Shown: positions 7,978 to 16,820 of the stretch, piece after piece
How positions within the stretch are numbered: position 1 is the first letter of the stretch
Layout: each line of letters begins with the position of its first letter
Source of the DNA: Bodo saltans
Lineage: Eukaryota > Euglenozoa > Kinetoplastea > Eubodonida > Bodonidae
DNA: 24,311 nucleotides
Direction: 5' to 3'
NCBI GenBank assembly: GCA_001460835.1
Contig: CYKH01001409.1
Location: 36,015 to 60,325, forward strand
Notes under the pieces: generated by a model
What the model saw: only the letters and a program-made list of their open reading frames with translations
The model's database searches: none
What the model was told of the DNA's origin: nothing
Program-made: the position numbers and the translations under genes

Positions 7978-10900
7978 ATGAGTTTGATTTCTTTCTTAGA
8001 GGGAGGTATCGCCGATGCCTTTGGTGAAAACAATCACAACAGCACGACGCCTCGTAAGACGCCGTCTGGCGCTGCGTCTTCATCCGATGCACCGAGTGTT
8101 GTCAATGCAAGTGGTGCCAAGTCCGCTATCACCCTTTCCACAACAGCTGCCACAACAAGCTCCACTGCCCTCGCATCGCAGCAAGATCGGAAACTTAAGC
8201 ACGATGAAATCCAAATGAGCCTGTCGATTCAATGGGCAACAGGATGCATCCTAACCAAGCAGTTTGCTGTGTCGCTGGTACAAACATGCCCTAACGGCGC
8301 GCATGATCTGAAGACAATCTTCTTCAGTGACTTTGATCATTACCTAGCCCGTCGGCTGGATGAAAAAGCAGGCCAATCCCAGTCGGCAAAAGACGCTGCA
8401 GCAGCAGCGATGGGCGGCAGTATCGCTTCGAAATCCCGTTGGAAGAAGGTGGCACGGAAGCGTGGCGAGCTGGTTGCAGCAATGACCGGTGTGCTCGACG
8501 CTGAGGGTGGCGATTTCATTGCTCGCGATGACCAGACTTCGCGTGTTAAGGCGGGCAAGATGCTTGACGTTGGTATGCTGGGTGGGAGCGATAGCGATGA
8601 CGATGAGACTGGGGGTAGCGGGAGACGATTTGCGAAGCTTCAGCAGACTTCAGCCGCATCCCAAACCGCCACTCATTCCCACTTCTCCAACTTCTTAAAC
8701 GTCGCCAACGGCCTCCTTACGCGCAAGACGGCACGCACTCTTGTATTTCTCGATGCACCGCAATTTGTGTTGCGAGCACTCAAAGTGATGTGCTTGTTGG
8801 ACGTTGTTCCGCAGCACTTTTCTGACGACATTGAATCGCTTGAGATCAATGAAATGCTGGCTGCCTTACGGTGGAGGCAGGTAGACGGCCTTGGGCTGCG
8901 TGCCCCGATGTCCGAAACGGAGCAAGCGAGCGACTACCTTTCCGATGACGATGACCCAGCGTCGAAGTTTCGACGGGAAGATTACGACGCCGATGGATAC
9001 TTTAAAATCGTGCAGCAACGAGATCGTCGTCGCTCCCAACGATGGGAGCGCGAGGTTCGAGAGCGATGGTACAGTCTGCGGGAGCTGCTCGCAGTGGAAG
9101 GCCAACTTCAATACTTTACCCGACTCCCCATTCTCACCTTCGCGCTTTACGATTTATTCCTTGGCGCGAACCATCGCAGGACTACCACCAACACCGTTCA
9201 CTGGAATGATGTAGTTGAGTACTTAGGAGACTGCAGTGGCGGCTCCGGTGGTGACAACGACGCGAAGGGTGCCACCGCAGGAGGAGCGGCCCCCACGACT
9301 TCTGACACTGCGGCTCGTGCCATGCGTGAGGCCATTCACACCATCGCATTCCCTGACGTCAACCGTGCCGCTGTGATCATCCCGTGGCTCAGTAGAGGCG
9401 TGATCATCGCGTTAGAGATTGATCGCAAAGAGCAGGAGACGCTTTCCATGTTTGATTCAAGTGTCCTTCGCCCTAACCGTGCTCACGTATGGCCGCAACA
9501 CTTCGGCAAGATCTCTCACGTAGCGGTGTGCACGGAGCTGCAGGCGATGATCGTCGCCACCTTTGACGTAGTCCGTCTGATCGACGGCGATAACTACGTT
9601 GTGAAGTTTATGCATCGCGTGGAGGAACCCATCACCGCTCTTCAATGGATCGAGGAGTCCAGCATGCTCGTGGTGGGCACACGTGCTGGGAGTGTGGAGG
9701 TATTCCGTCTTCGGAACCTAGATACCTGGTTCTTTGGCTGCGGGTTCTTTGGCTGCGGATCTCGCGTGGTGACGTCGGTTCCATCAGAGGACAACTTCCT
9801 CAACAAGAAGCTACATTCCGATGCCATCACTACAGTGGGGCAGCGTGTCCTCCCTGGCACCACCATTCTCACCGCGTCCATGGACTGTAGCTTGACCAGT
9901 TGGTCGCTAGAATCCAACGTGGTGAGGCGTGTGGTTGGTGCTGTGGCGCTGGGGTTTGAAGCCCTCCCCTCCCTTGCGTTGGTGTTTGCCTATGGCGTGG
10001 AGCTGTTCCCCATGCTGTGGTCGTACACAGTGGCCAACTCCAAGCCTATCATCTTAGGCGGGGCCAAGAAGGGCATTCGGCCCCACCAAGCTCGCATCAT
10101 CGGTGTCGCTCTCCTCTCCCACCCCAAGAACAGTGGTTGCTCCATCGACCGGTTGGGCGGAGTGAAGGTGTGGGATTTGTGGGAACAAGGTCTCCTTCAG
10201 AGTTGGTGTGCGATGGACCACATCCCTCCAGGCCTCAACACACGCGGCCTCACCTTCCAGAACTTCTTCGTGTCACCCAATGGCCGCGAGCTCACGATCG
10301 TCTCATCTAGAATGTTTCACAAGATTGAGCTCATGAAAGCAGAAGATGCCCGCCGTGCACCCATTGCAAGTAACGCACCTGTCCACGCACTGGCGCACTG
10401 CCCAGAGCTTCGTCTCTTTGTATCGGCGCAGCGGAATAGTGTGACGATTTGGAATGCTGTGACTGCGGCCCCCATCACTACCTACGAGGACGTCTCCCGG
10501 GTTCCTGGTGACGAGATACTGTCCATGAAGGTGTACGAGTCGCCTAACCGAGAGATACGGCTGGGGACCAAGTGTGGCTGCGTCATCACAATGTCCCTTG
10601 GGAATGGTAGCATTAAGAACGTGTATCGCCATGCGTCCCACAAAGACATTCAATGCTTCGTGTTCGTCCCGGTCCTGGAGCTGCTCGTGCTAAGTTGTGA
10701 GAAGTCTGCAAAGTCTGTTGTACCTGGGGATGAGAAGAGCTTTGTGCTTCCTCAAAAAACTGCTCTCGGGTTTGCAGATGTGTGCATCCATCACACCACA
10801 ATGCTCTTGATTGCAGCCCACGACGATGAAGTTCGATGCACTGTATGGGATGCAAGTCCCACCACACCTAATCTGTGGATTCGTCTCTGCGATGTGACCA

Positions 10901-12681
10901 TTCCTACCAAGTACCTTGACCGGTCACTTGGTAGCGAGGGAGGGAGGAAAGATTCTGTCCACCATCATGACAATGGCGCCAGCCCTTCCCCTGATCGAGC
11001 TGCATCATCAGAAACCAAGGAAGAAAGTTTGGGTCTCGGAACCGTCGTTTGCGCATTGTTGGAGGATTTCAACGGCACTGCGTTCTTCGCCATGAGTGAC
11101 ACAACGTCCCAGTTTTACATTTGTCAACTCATTGTACAACTGGACGGAAAGGATATCTCGCTGGGTCGCAACGACCACAACAGTGCCGCGGATACGACTG
11201 CTGAAGACAACGACGATGAAGACAACGATGCCAAAGGAGGCGCAGGGCGCCGCTCGACTGCGCTTGAAGCAGCATCGCGCCGTGTAGCCCATCGTCGCAA
11301 GTCCACCTTGTTTGACAAGTGCGTTGGTGTGATGCACAACATTGGCGTTGGGGAGGCGTCCGTGAAACCCAGCGGTGGTACCTCCACGGCGATTTCGAAC
11401 GATGGCCCACGAGCTGTGCCCATGTTGGGAAATGCAGGAAAGAAGGATGTTGCACGAAAGGTGTCCATCGTGGTACGCCAAATTGCCCCTCATAGGCTTC
11501 ATGCCACGAACAACACCGGCGCATCCCTGCCCCCTGGAAAGGTAGATCAGGACGTCATCCCCACCATCACCTCGATTCGATACTTGAATGCATTTGGACT
11601 GCTCTACATCGCCGATGACCTTGGTCGCGTGAGCATCTACGATATCGCTGGAGTGTTGCTGCAGAGCACTCAAAGTCTTGCCTCATCGCCCAGCGCCCCT
11701 CACCTGACCCCTCAAGCAAGCATGTCGCTTGCTTCAGGCAGCTCGGGCAACACGGTAGGCACAGTGTCACGCGGGCGGCCGATGATGAAGACGACGTCCA
11801 CAGTCACTACCAACTTCAAGAACACAAGACCGCAGTCGATTCACGATTTGGTGCTCGCGGAGCAAATTTGGGGGAAAACAGATTTGCCGTTTGCGGTGAC
11901 ATTGGACGACCGCATCGCAGAAATGGGCGAAGTCTTTCAAACCTTTACGACAAAGCAAAGCAGCGTTTCGCAAGCTACCAAGGAGAGGAATCGGAAGCGC
12001 CGAGAGCAGCACGGCGGTGAGTCCGCTGCTGATGGGCCATCAGAAACGGGCTTGAATTCGGCACCGTCAGCAGGGAACGATGTATCGTGGGGAGCGTCCC
12101 GAGAGAGCAATCCCCTCTCCGAAGCGAAGGCAAGCGATTCTGCGGAGTCCAAGTCCGACTTCCTCATTTGTATCGAAAGCCAAAGCGGTGCGTTCAGCAG
12201 CGACGATTTCACGCCTCCCAGCAAGCCGATGGATTCTCATCATGCCGTCATCAGTCCGAACCCTGCACCACCCCTGCCACAGTTTATGCTCATCCCAAGT
12301 CTTGCTGGTGGTGGTGCTAATCCTGCTAGCGTGATTGCCCCCAGCGGTCTTCACGTCAAGGTAGACGTGCGTGAGGGGTCTTCGCTGAAGGTGGACTTAG
12401 GCGCCACTGCTCGTTTCCAAGGAAGCGTGGTGAACTCAGGTGGTGGTCCTCCCCACACCAGCGGCGGTACGTTTGGGGACATGAGCGTCACTTCAAGAGC
12501 AGCCACGATGAAGTTCCAAAACGCCCATCGTGTGAAGCTCGGGCCCCCTCCCCCCGTCGCAGAGACCCCGAAGCACAACAGCAGTGTGGTCGCAAAAGCA
12601 TCGTCGTTCGGCACTGCAATCCCAGACTTGAATAATAGCAGCAATCGTATGCTGGAACTATTCATTATTTTTTTTTTTTGA
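7978..12681 (+). CDS. Giant EF-hand/WD40 protein (WDR49/CFAP337-like), N-terminal part; frame broken at 3' end
   Basis: The first 1567 codons of what appears to be a single longer gene ending at 15722. A polar Ser/Thr/Ala N-terminus and acidic patches are followed by a region with EF-hand-like character: a D-x-D-G segment near residue 336 and FALYDLF...VHWNDVVEYLGD at about 388-418. Degenerate WD40 blades start near residue 458, with Asp/Ser-x-Trp or V-x-V-F/W endings such as GSVEVFRLRN, GVKVWDLWEQ, NSVTIWNAV and GRVSIYDIAG. EF-hand-like repeats followed by many WD blades is the layout of WDR49/WDR64/CFAP337 proteins, which are linked to cilia; assignment is by layout and motif resemblance. 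The last residues (after LELFI) are encoded by a T-run and are not genuine: the stop at 12679-12681 arises from a frame change at a duplicated segment, and the last blade lies in the next frame. Confidence 0.75.
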   Translation: MSLISFLEGGIADAFGENNHNSTTPRKTPSGAASSSDAPSVVNASGAKSAITLSTTAATTSSTALASQQDRKLKHDEIQMSLSIQWATGCILTKQFAVSLVQTCPNGAHDLKTIFFSDFDHYLARRLDEKAGQSQSAKDAAAAAMGGSIASKSRWKKVARKRGELVAAMTGVLDAEGGDFIARDDQTSRVKAGKMLDVGMLGGSDSDDDETGGSGRRFAKLQQTSAASQTATHSHFSNFLNVANGLLTRKTARTLVFLDAPQFVLRALKVMCLLDVVPQHFSDDIESLEINEMLAALRWRQVDGLGLRAPMSETEQASDYLSDDDDPASKFRREDYDADGYFKIVQQRDRRRSQRWEREVRERWYSLRELLAVEGQLQYFTRLPILTFALYDLFLGANHRRTTTNTVHWNDVVEYLGDCSGGSGGDNDAKGATAGGAAPTTSDTAARAMREAIHTIAFPDVNRAAVIIPWLSRGVIIALEIDRKEQETLSMFDSSVLRPNRAHVWPQHFGKISHVAVCTELQAMIVATFDVVRLIDGDNYVVKFMHRVEEPITALQWIEESSMLVVGTRAGSVEVFRLRNLDTWFFGCGFFGCGSRVVTSVPSEDNFLNKKLHSDAITTVGQRVLPGTTILTASMDCSLTSWSLESNVVRRVVGAVALGFEALPSLALVFAYGVELFPMLWSYTVANSKPIILGGAKKGIRPHQARIIGVALLSHPKNSGCSIDRLGGVKVWDLWEQGLLQSWCAMDHIPPGLNTRGLTFQNFFVSPNGRELTIVSSRMFHKIELMKAEDARRAPIASNAPVHALAHCPELRLFVSAQRNSVTIWNAVTAAPITTYEDVSRVPGDEILSMKVYESPNREIRLGTKCGCVITMSLGNGSIKNVYRHASHKDIQCFVFVPVLELLVLSCEKSAKSVVPGDEKSFVLPQKTALGFADVCIHHTTMLLIAAHDDEVRCTVWDASPTTPNLWIRLCDVTIPTKYLDRSLGSEGGRKDSVHHHDNGASPSPDRAASSETKEESLGLGTVVCALLEDFNGTAFFAMSDTTSQFYICQLIVQLDGKDISLGRNDHNSAADTTAEDNDDEDNDAKGGAGRRSTALEAASRRVAHRRKSTLFDKCVGVMHNIGVGEASVKPSGGTSTAISNDGPRAVPMLGNAGKKDVARKVSIVVRQIAPHRLHATNNTGASLPPGKVDQDVIPTITSIRYLNAFGLLYIADDLGRVSIYDIAGVLLQSTQSLASSPSAPHLTPQASMSLASGSSGNTVGTVSRGRPMMKTTSTVTTNFKNTRPQSIHDLVLAEQIWGKTDLPFAVTLDDRIAEMGEVFQTFTTKQSSVSQATKERNRKRREQHGGESAADGPSETGLNSAPSAGNDVSWGASRESNPLSEAKASDSAESKSDFLICIESQSGAFSSDDFTPPSKPMDSHHAVISPNPAPPLPQFMLIPSLAGGGANPASVIAPSGLHVKVDVREGSSLKVDLGATARFQGSVVNSGGGPPHTSGGTFGDMSVTSRAATMKFQNAHRVKLGPPPPVAETPKHNSSVVAKASSFGTAIPDLNNSSNRMLELFIIFFF
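9728..9757. repeat. 15-bp exact tandem duplication inside a WD40 region
   Basis: Copies at 9728-9742 and 9743-9757 are identical and in frame, giving FFGCG twice in WFFGCGFFGCGS directly after a WD-blade strand (VEVFRLRNLDT). It probably lengthens a loop between blades. Confidence 0.93.
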
Positions 12682-12836
12682 AGTTCCAAAACGCCCATCG
12701 TGTGAAGCTCGGGCCCCCGCCCCCCGTCCCAGAGACCCCGAAGCACAACAGCAGTGTGGTCACAAAAGCATCGTCGTTCGGCACTGCAATCCCTGACTTG
12801 AATAATAGCAGCAATCGTATGCTGGAACTATTCATT
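12509..12836. repeat. 158-bp imperfect direct duplication flanking a T-run
   Basis: Copy 1 is 12509-12666 and copy 2 is 12679-12836, with a 12-nt spacer of A plus eleven T; with the T that starts copy 2, the run is twelve T. The copies differ at four positions: two silent, and two changing Ala to Pro and Ala to Thr. The offset is 170 bp, so the second copy is out of phase by one base. Either one extra T, or removal of one copy plus spacer (12667-12836), would give a continuous frame from 7978 to 15722. Confidence 0.95.
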
Positions 12837-15722
12837 CCCTCGTCCACCAACTCCCCACAAGAAGACTCCCTCGTTGGTGCCAAGTTTAAGCAGTCGTTAG
12901 GGACCATGGACAGCACCTCTGCACCTCCCCATGGCGGTGGGATGAGTGGCACAATGCGGCCAGGAGCGTGGAACAACTCAGCCAGCACGCCCAAAGCGAA
13001 GTTGGGGGCACACGGCAAGACGTTGCTACCCTCCGTAGTGGCCTCAATGGTGCCATCTGTGTTCGTCACGTCCCCTATGGCAACATCTCCAAAGGCCATG
13101 GGAACGAGCTTTCACACAACTTTTGCGGCTGACACTGCGGTTGCACCTGGTGGAGTAGAACTCCCCACTACTAGCAGGCGTCGAACCGTGGACTTAGTAT
13201 CACCTAAACATGCGGTACCGACTGCCTTCGCTGTCTCCCCTGGTTTTCCAACAGGTCCACCAGTCCAAGAGGTTGTCATTCCCCCGCCCGTCGCGCTCAA
13301 ACCAAAAGTGTGGCGTGCTCGAAGTGTTGTCGCCAACGCGGAGCCTCCCCCACCAGACGTGGTGCAGCTGCAGGGGAGCGTGTACCTTGTGCATGTTGCC
13401 GTTGCCCACCCCAACCATGCCATTCCCTCGTTGATCATCTTAGACTCACCATTGGTGTCGATTGCCACATGCGGTAAGGACCACTTGATCTCCTTGTGGA
13501 CTCTGTTTATGAAGCCAATTGGACGGCTGGCGCTCAGCGTTGACGCTCGCCTTTCACTGTACGCTAAATTTGAAGGGATGAAGTTCAAAGGAGCGGCCAA
13601 GCCTTCTGGGGCAAAGGGAGAAACAGATCACCTTTCTTTATCGACATCACTGTCGCGTCGCCAACAAGGTCGCAGGAATCGAGGTGCCGTTCGGCGCAAA
13701 AGCTGCGCGCCTCCGCACCTCATGGGAGGAGGCAGCACGATGGTGGATTCCAACAGCGGCGACATGGAAGAGGTATTCGGCAACTCGAAGGACCGCCTCA
13801 GTGTGTTCGATGATGTCCCTCGTCGATTCCGATTCTTCGGCAACTCGAAGGACCGCCTCAGTGTGTTCGATGATGTCCCTCGTCGATTCCGATTCTTGGA
13901 GCGGTCACCTATAAGCGACTGGGAATTCGAAATGGACCGAGTCAACGATGTAGCAGGCGACACTATGGGAGGCGGTGGTGCGGTTGACGCGGAGGACGCT
14001 GAACAAGAGCGAGCAGAGGCGGCAGCGGCGTCCATCTCCAAGACAGGAGGGGGCACCGCTGCGCCAATGCGGCCCATCTTGTGCGATTGGGAGTTCCTTG
14101 TCGCCACCGGACTCGGCGGGCTGGATCGGCCTTTAAGCAGTGGACAACCAGCGGGAGGAGCAGATGAAGGTTCTATCTTGGCAAACCTCGATGCATCTCC
14201 TATCGGCACACCTTCGGGCAACAGCCCCACAGACACTGGCCCTTCGACGTTCTTCCTCACGGCCACCGCTGGAGACTCTCCTCGACAACAACCGAAGTAC
14301 ACCGCCCGGAAGCCAAAGAAACGGCTGCCAAAAAAGACTGCAGAACGGCTGCGTCTCACGCATGAACAAAAGGTGTCCATGTTCTTAGGCTGGTGCTTCG
14401 GTAAAGCGTTGAACACATCGGCAACGGAGGGGCGATCGGTTGATAGAATTCTTGCACTCAAACAAATGGGGCAAACAGATCTGGATGACGTGGTCAACGA
14501 CATTCTGCTGGCGAAGGAGGACGCAGAAGAGGCAGAGAACGCGCGTCGCCTGAAGGAGGCAGAGGATCTCACTTCATTCAAAATGACTCGCGAAATGAAA
14601 CTTCTGTTTGGGACTACGGAAGCACAGGGCGACTCCGTGATACAGCGCCCGGCATCGCCTGAACTAATCCTGCGCGATGGAGAACTCCTCGACGCAACCG
14701 ATGAGCGCTTGGCATCACCTGATCGCGGATACGATCGCTGCGACGAGGCGTGGTTATCTCGTGTTGTATTGAAACACATGGAGCCTAAGGTAGTGGTGCT
14801 ACCAGTGCCGACCACCACGAAGATCGAAAATATGCTGGAGCGCAAGCGCACCACGACTGTGACGTCCCCGCCAGCACTTGCCCGCAGGACGGCAGAACGA
14901 GTCCACAACATCGATGCTGTGGTGGCACAATGCAACTACAAAGACCGCGTGAATGCTTGGGAGCTGATGACGCCAGATGAGCGATGGGAAGATCTTGAAA
15001 CGTTGGAACACATGCCCCACGAAGAGTTCGATAAGCGTGTGATGGAGCCGAGCTTGAAGCAAGCCCGTGAAGATGTGAAGATGGTGGTCGTGCAGCAACG
15101 GCAAATTGAAGAAAGCCGATTGACTCGAACCGTGTCTTCGCTACCGCCCATCATGTCTGCCATGGCAACAACACGGCAACCACAACAAGCATCTCACCAA
15201 CGACGCCGCTCCCCTCCACGATCATCCTCGACGCTTCTGGAGAGGAATAAAGGCAACATGACTCGTCTAGAGATGCAGCAATCCGCGCTCCAACGGGACA
15301 TTGCCAACACGTCAGCCTCCTCCTCGTCGCTTGCTGGGCTTGGTGGGAAGGCGCCACGTGCTGCCGGTGGTGCCGTCACGGCCACCAAATGGGCCAACAT
15401 GACAACGTCCCAATCACTTCTTGAGACAACGATGGGACGGACACGTGGAGGTGGTGCGTCGAGCGTCGAGCCTCGAGGAACGGTCAGCGGAGGGCTCAAT
15501 GATACCTTTAGTGGAGCACCTCGTCGCTCCTTCACCCCTAGCGTCCTTGCCACGATGAATAGCACCATGAGTAGCAACCAAGGCACTTCCACAATGCCTG
15601 CGATTGTCACGGCTGGGCATCCCAAGAAGCGGAAGCCTAACCTTGGGCCTAAGGTCCCGGCGCCAGTGGAAGATACATATGTTGCGATGCATTCTCCGGT
15701 GCAACTTCATGGTCGCAGGTGA
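12681..15722 (+). CDS. Giant WD40 protein (WDR49/CFAP337-like), C-terminal part without its own start
   Basis: About 1013 codons open in a different frame from the preceding part. The frame begins with the second copy of the duplicated segment and has no ATG before 12819, which is internal to that copy. Near nt 13435-13530 it contains what looks like the final WD blade (SIATCGKDHLISLWTL then PIGRL), resembling the WDR49-type ending in which a last blade reading '...vrlWTl.g.yIGtf' precedes a long tail. This supports one gene spanning 7978-15722, of about 2524 residues if the duplication is collapsed or about 2581 if a T is missing. The tail carries a 20-residue exact tandem repeat, a charged helical region at about nt 14490-14650 (Glu/Ala/Lys/Arg-rich), a second one at 14930-15130, and a basic Ser/Thr-rich end. 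Upstream and downstream parts have similar composition. Confidence 0.7.
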   Translation, partial: KFQNAHRVKLGPPPPVPETPKHNSSVVTKASSFGTAIPDLNNSSNRMLELFIPSSTNSPQEDSLVGAKFKQSLGTMDSTSAPPHGGGMSGTMRPGAWNNSASTPKAKLGAHGKTLLPSVVASMVPSVFVTSPMATSPKAMGTSFHTTFAADTAVAPGGVELPTTSRRRTVDLVSPKHAVPTAFAVSPGFPTGPPVQEVVIPPPVALKPKVWRARSVVANAEPPPPDVVQLQGSVYLVHVAVAHPNHAIPSLIILDSPLVSIATCGKDHLISLWTLFMKPIGRLALSVDARLSLYAKFEGMKFKGAAKPSGAKGETDHLSLSTSLSRRQQGRRNRGAVRRKSCAPPHLMGGGSTMVDSNSGDMEEVFGNSKDRLSVFDDVPRRFRFFGNSKDRLSVFDDVPRRFRFLERSPISDWEFEMDRVNDVAGDTMGGGGAVDAEDAEQERAEAAAASISKTGGGTAAPMRPILCDWEFLVATGLGGLDRPLSSGQPAGGADEGSILANLDASPIGTPSGNSPTDTGPSTFFLTATAGDSPRQQPKYTARKPKKRLPKKTAERLRLTHEQKVSMFLGWCFGKALNTSATEGRSVDRILALKQMGQTDLDDVVNDILLAKEDAEEAENARRLKEAEDLTSFKMTREMKLLFGTTEAQGDSVIQRPASPELILRDGELLDATDERLASPDRGYDRCDEAWLSRVVLKHMEPKVVVLPVPTTTKIENMLERKRTTTVTSPPALARRTAERVHNIDAVVAQCNYKDRVNAWELMTPDERWEDLETLEHMPHEEFDKRVMEPSLKQAREDVKMVVVQQRQIEESRLTRTVSSLPPIMSAMATTRQPQQASHQRRRSPPRSSSTLLERNKGNMTRLEMQQSALQRDIANTSASSSSLAGLGGKAPRAAGGAVTATKWANMTTSQSLLETTMGRTRGGGASSVEPRGTVSGGLNDTFSGAPRRSFTPSVLATMNSTMSSNQGTSTMPAIVTAGHPKKRKPNLGPKVPAPVEDTYVAMHSPVQLHGRR
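13776..13895. repeat. 60-bp exact tandem duplication, in frame
   Basis: Copies at 13776-13835 and 13836-13895 are identical and encode FGNSKDRLSVFDDVPRRFRF twice in the tail of the WD40 protein. Absence of even silent differences suggests a very recent event or an assembly duplication. Confidence 0.95.
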
Positions 15723-15809
15723 TGATATTGGATGCACGCGTGCTAGGAACTATGTGGCACATCCCAGTTGTTTGTACACTATTTGGTGGATCGTTTTTCC
15801 CTTTACAGA

Positions 15810-15825
15810 TTTTTTTTAAAAAAAA
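15810..15825. repeat. T8A8 perfect palindrome
   Basis: Eight T followed by eight A lie 88 nt after the stop of the WD40 gene. It could form a hairpin or a bent A/T tract, or simply belong to the AT-rich spacer; no role is shown. Confidence 0.8.
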
Positions 15826-15860
15826 TGGACGGGGGGCTGTTTATCGTCTCGTCCCTCAAA

Positions 15861-15901
15861 TGCTTTTTCCCTTTCCATTCGCTTCCAAAAAAAGAGTTCA
15901 G
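15861..15901 (+). promoter_or_regulatory. Candidate spliced-leader acceptor before 15913
   Basis: A pyrimidine-rich stretch at about 15861-15886 is followed by AG at 15893-15896 and CAG at 15899-15901. The ATG at 15913 is the first after it, supporting that start. Confidence 0.5.
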
Positions 15902-15912
15902 TTTTTTGCACA

Positions 15913-16749
15913 ATGACACTGGGATCATCCAATAAGATCCCATTTAAGGAGACGCTTAACTCCAGCATTCGCGACTTGCACGTGTGCCCTCGTCGAGGGT
16001 TCATTGTGAGGGTTGGTAGTGGTGCATCAAAAGCATCGCCTGCACTTGTGCGCGTGCCTTCTGCCCCCCGGACTTTGCTTGGCGTGGAATTTACGCACGC
16101 TAGTCTTGTCGTCGACCAAGTTGCTGATAACGCTGCAGTCAATGTCAATTTGATGATGCAACTGATGGATAGCTGCGCTCGTCCTTACGGCCCCTCACTA
16201 CCCCTAGCCGTGTTTGCTATTGGCGCAGGTTCACAAAGCAGACTGAGTGCGGCAATGCACATCCCTCTGAGCACAGGGCAGCGTGTAGCTTTGTTTGTCG
16301 TGCAAGACGCAGCAGCCACGTTCTCCATCTCATTGATTGGCCAGGCGATGTTCCAATATCAAGACGGCGCCGCCAATCCAGCGGCCATGAAGTCCCTTCT
16401 AGGAATGGTCAAGAACGATGGCATCGTGGCTGCTCCACCGACTGCTGTGAAGCTCACTACGCCAGCAAAGAAGGTTGAGAGTGAGCCTGTGGTGTTGTCG
16501 CGCAAGTCAAGCAGCAACGTGAGCGTCGCAAAGAGCGCCTCGCCAGTACTTTCTAGGCGAGAATCCACCGGTTCATCGTCACAAGCAGCTACATCTGCGC
16601 AAACTGCGTCCTTGCCCGACGTGGCAGTTGCACCGACGAGGAAACGTTCCCGCAGCGCATCAAACCTACGCAGCCGCGACACGGAGGGGGATGAGGATAT
16701 CCCAGAGCTGGTCCCTGCATTTGTTCAGGGTGGCGACGACGAAAGCTAA
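15913..16749 (+). CDS. Hypothetical protein, possible nucleoplasmin-like domain
   Basis: The 278-residue protein has a compact, beta-rich N-terminal part (residues about 1-155) and a disordered Ser/Ala/Lys-rich C-terminal part. The order of short hydrophobic strands (LGVEFTHASLVV, VNVNLMMQL, LPLAVFAIGAG, MHIPLSTGQRVALFVV, ATFSISLIGQAMF) resembles nucleoplasmin/FKBP39-type beta-barrels, in which an 'L-x-L-x-x-G-x-x-V-x-F-x-V ... F-x-L-x-G' pattern closes the barrel. This is pattern recognition only. The C-terminal part has a basic TRKRSRS cluster that could be a nuclear signal and ends in an acidic stretch containing DEDIPELVP, as histone-chaperone tails often do. It lies between the WD40 gene and the phosphatase with no overlap. 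If the barrel is right it would be a nuclear histone chaperone; otherwise it is an unknown protein. Confidence 0.75.
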   Translation: MTLGSSNKIPFKETLNSSIRDLHVCPRRGFIVRVGSGASKASPALVRVPSAPRTLLGVEFTHASLVVDQVADNAAVNVNLMMQLMDSCARPYGPSLPLAVFAIGAGSQSRLSAAMHIPLSTGQRVALFVVQDAAATFSISLIGQAMFQYQDGAANPAAMKSLLGMVKNDGIVAAPPTAVKLTTPAKKVESEPVVLSRKSSSNVSVAKSASPVLSRRESTGSSSQAATSAQTASLPDVAVAPTRKRSRSASNLRSRDTEGDEDIPELVPAFVQGGDDES

Positions 16750-16820
16750 CGCAACCGATTAATTCCTGGAAATGAATTCGAACAGAATGCGGGAAATCGA
16801 GCATTCTCACACTATCAACG

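Noticed and set aside
11008-11673. Antisense open frame of 221 codons
   Set aside because: It is opposite the WD40 region, with no recognisable domain and Cys/His/Val-rich composition typical of a shadow frame.
12267-12550. Proline-rich PPPLPQF and GPPPPV stretches as a specific binding domain
   Set aside because: They are simply low-complexity segments of the disordered linker and carry no domain signature beyond Pro content.
13628-14935. Antisense open frame of 435 codons
   Set aside because: It lies wholly opposite the WD40 gene tail, has a low-complexity Ser/Arg/Pro composition caused by reading that gene backwards, and shares its exact tandem repeat. All convincing genes are on the + strand.
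15802-15835. T8A8 palindrome as an intrinsic transcription terminator
   Set aside because: Bacterial-type terminators are not expected here; there is no GC stem, and transcription of such arrays reads through gene borders.
16690-16720. Acidic IPELVP ending suggesting a NAC/BTF3 subunit
   Set aside because: Only the short terminal motif resembles NAC; the rest of the protein has no NAC-domain pattern.
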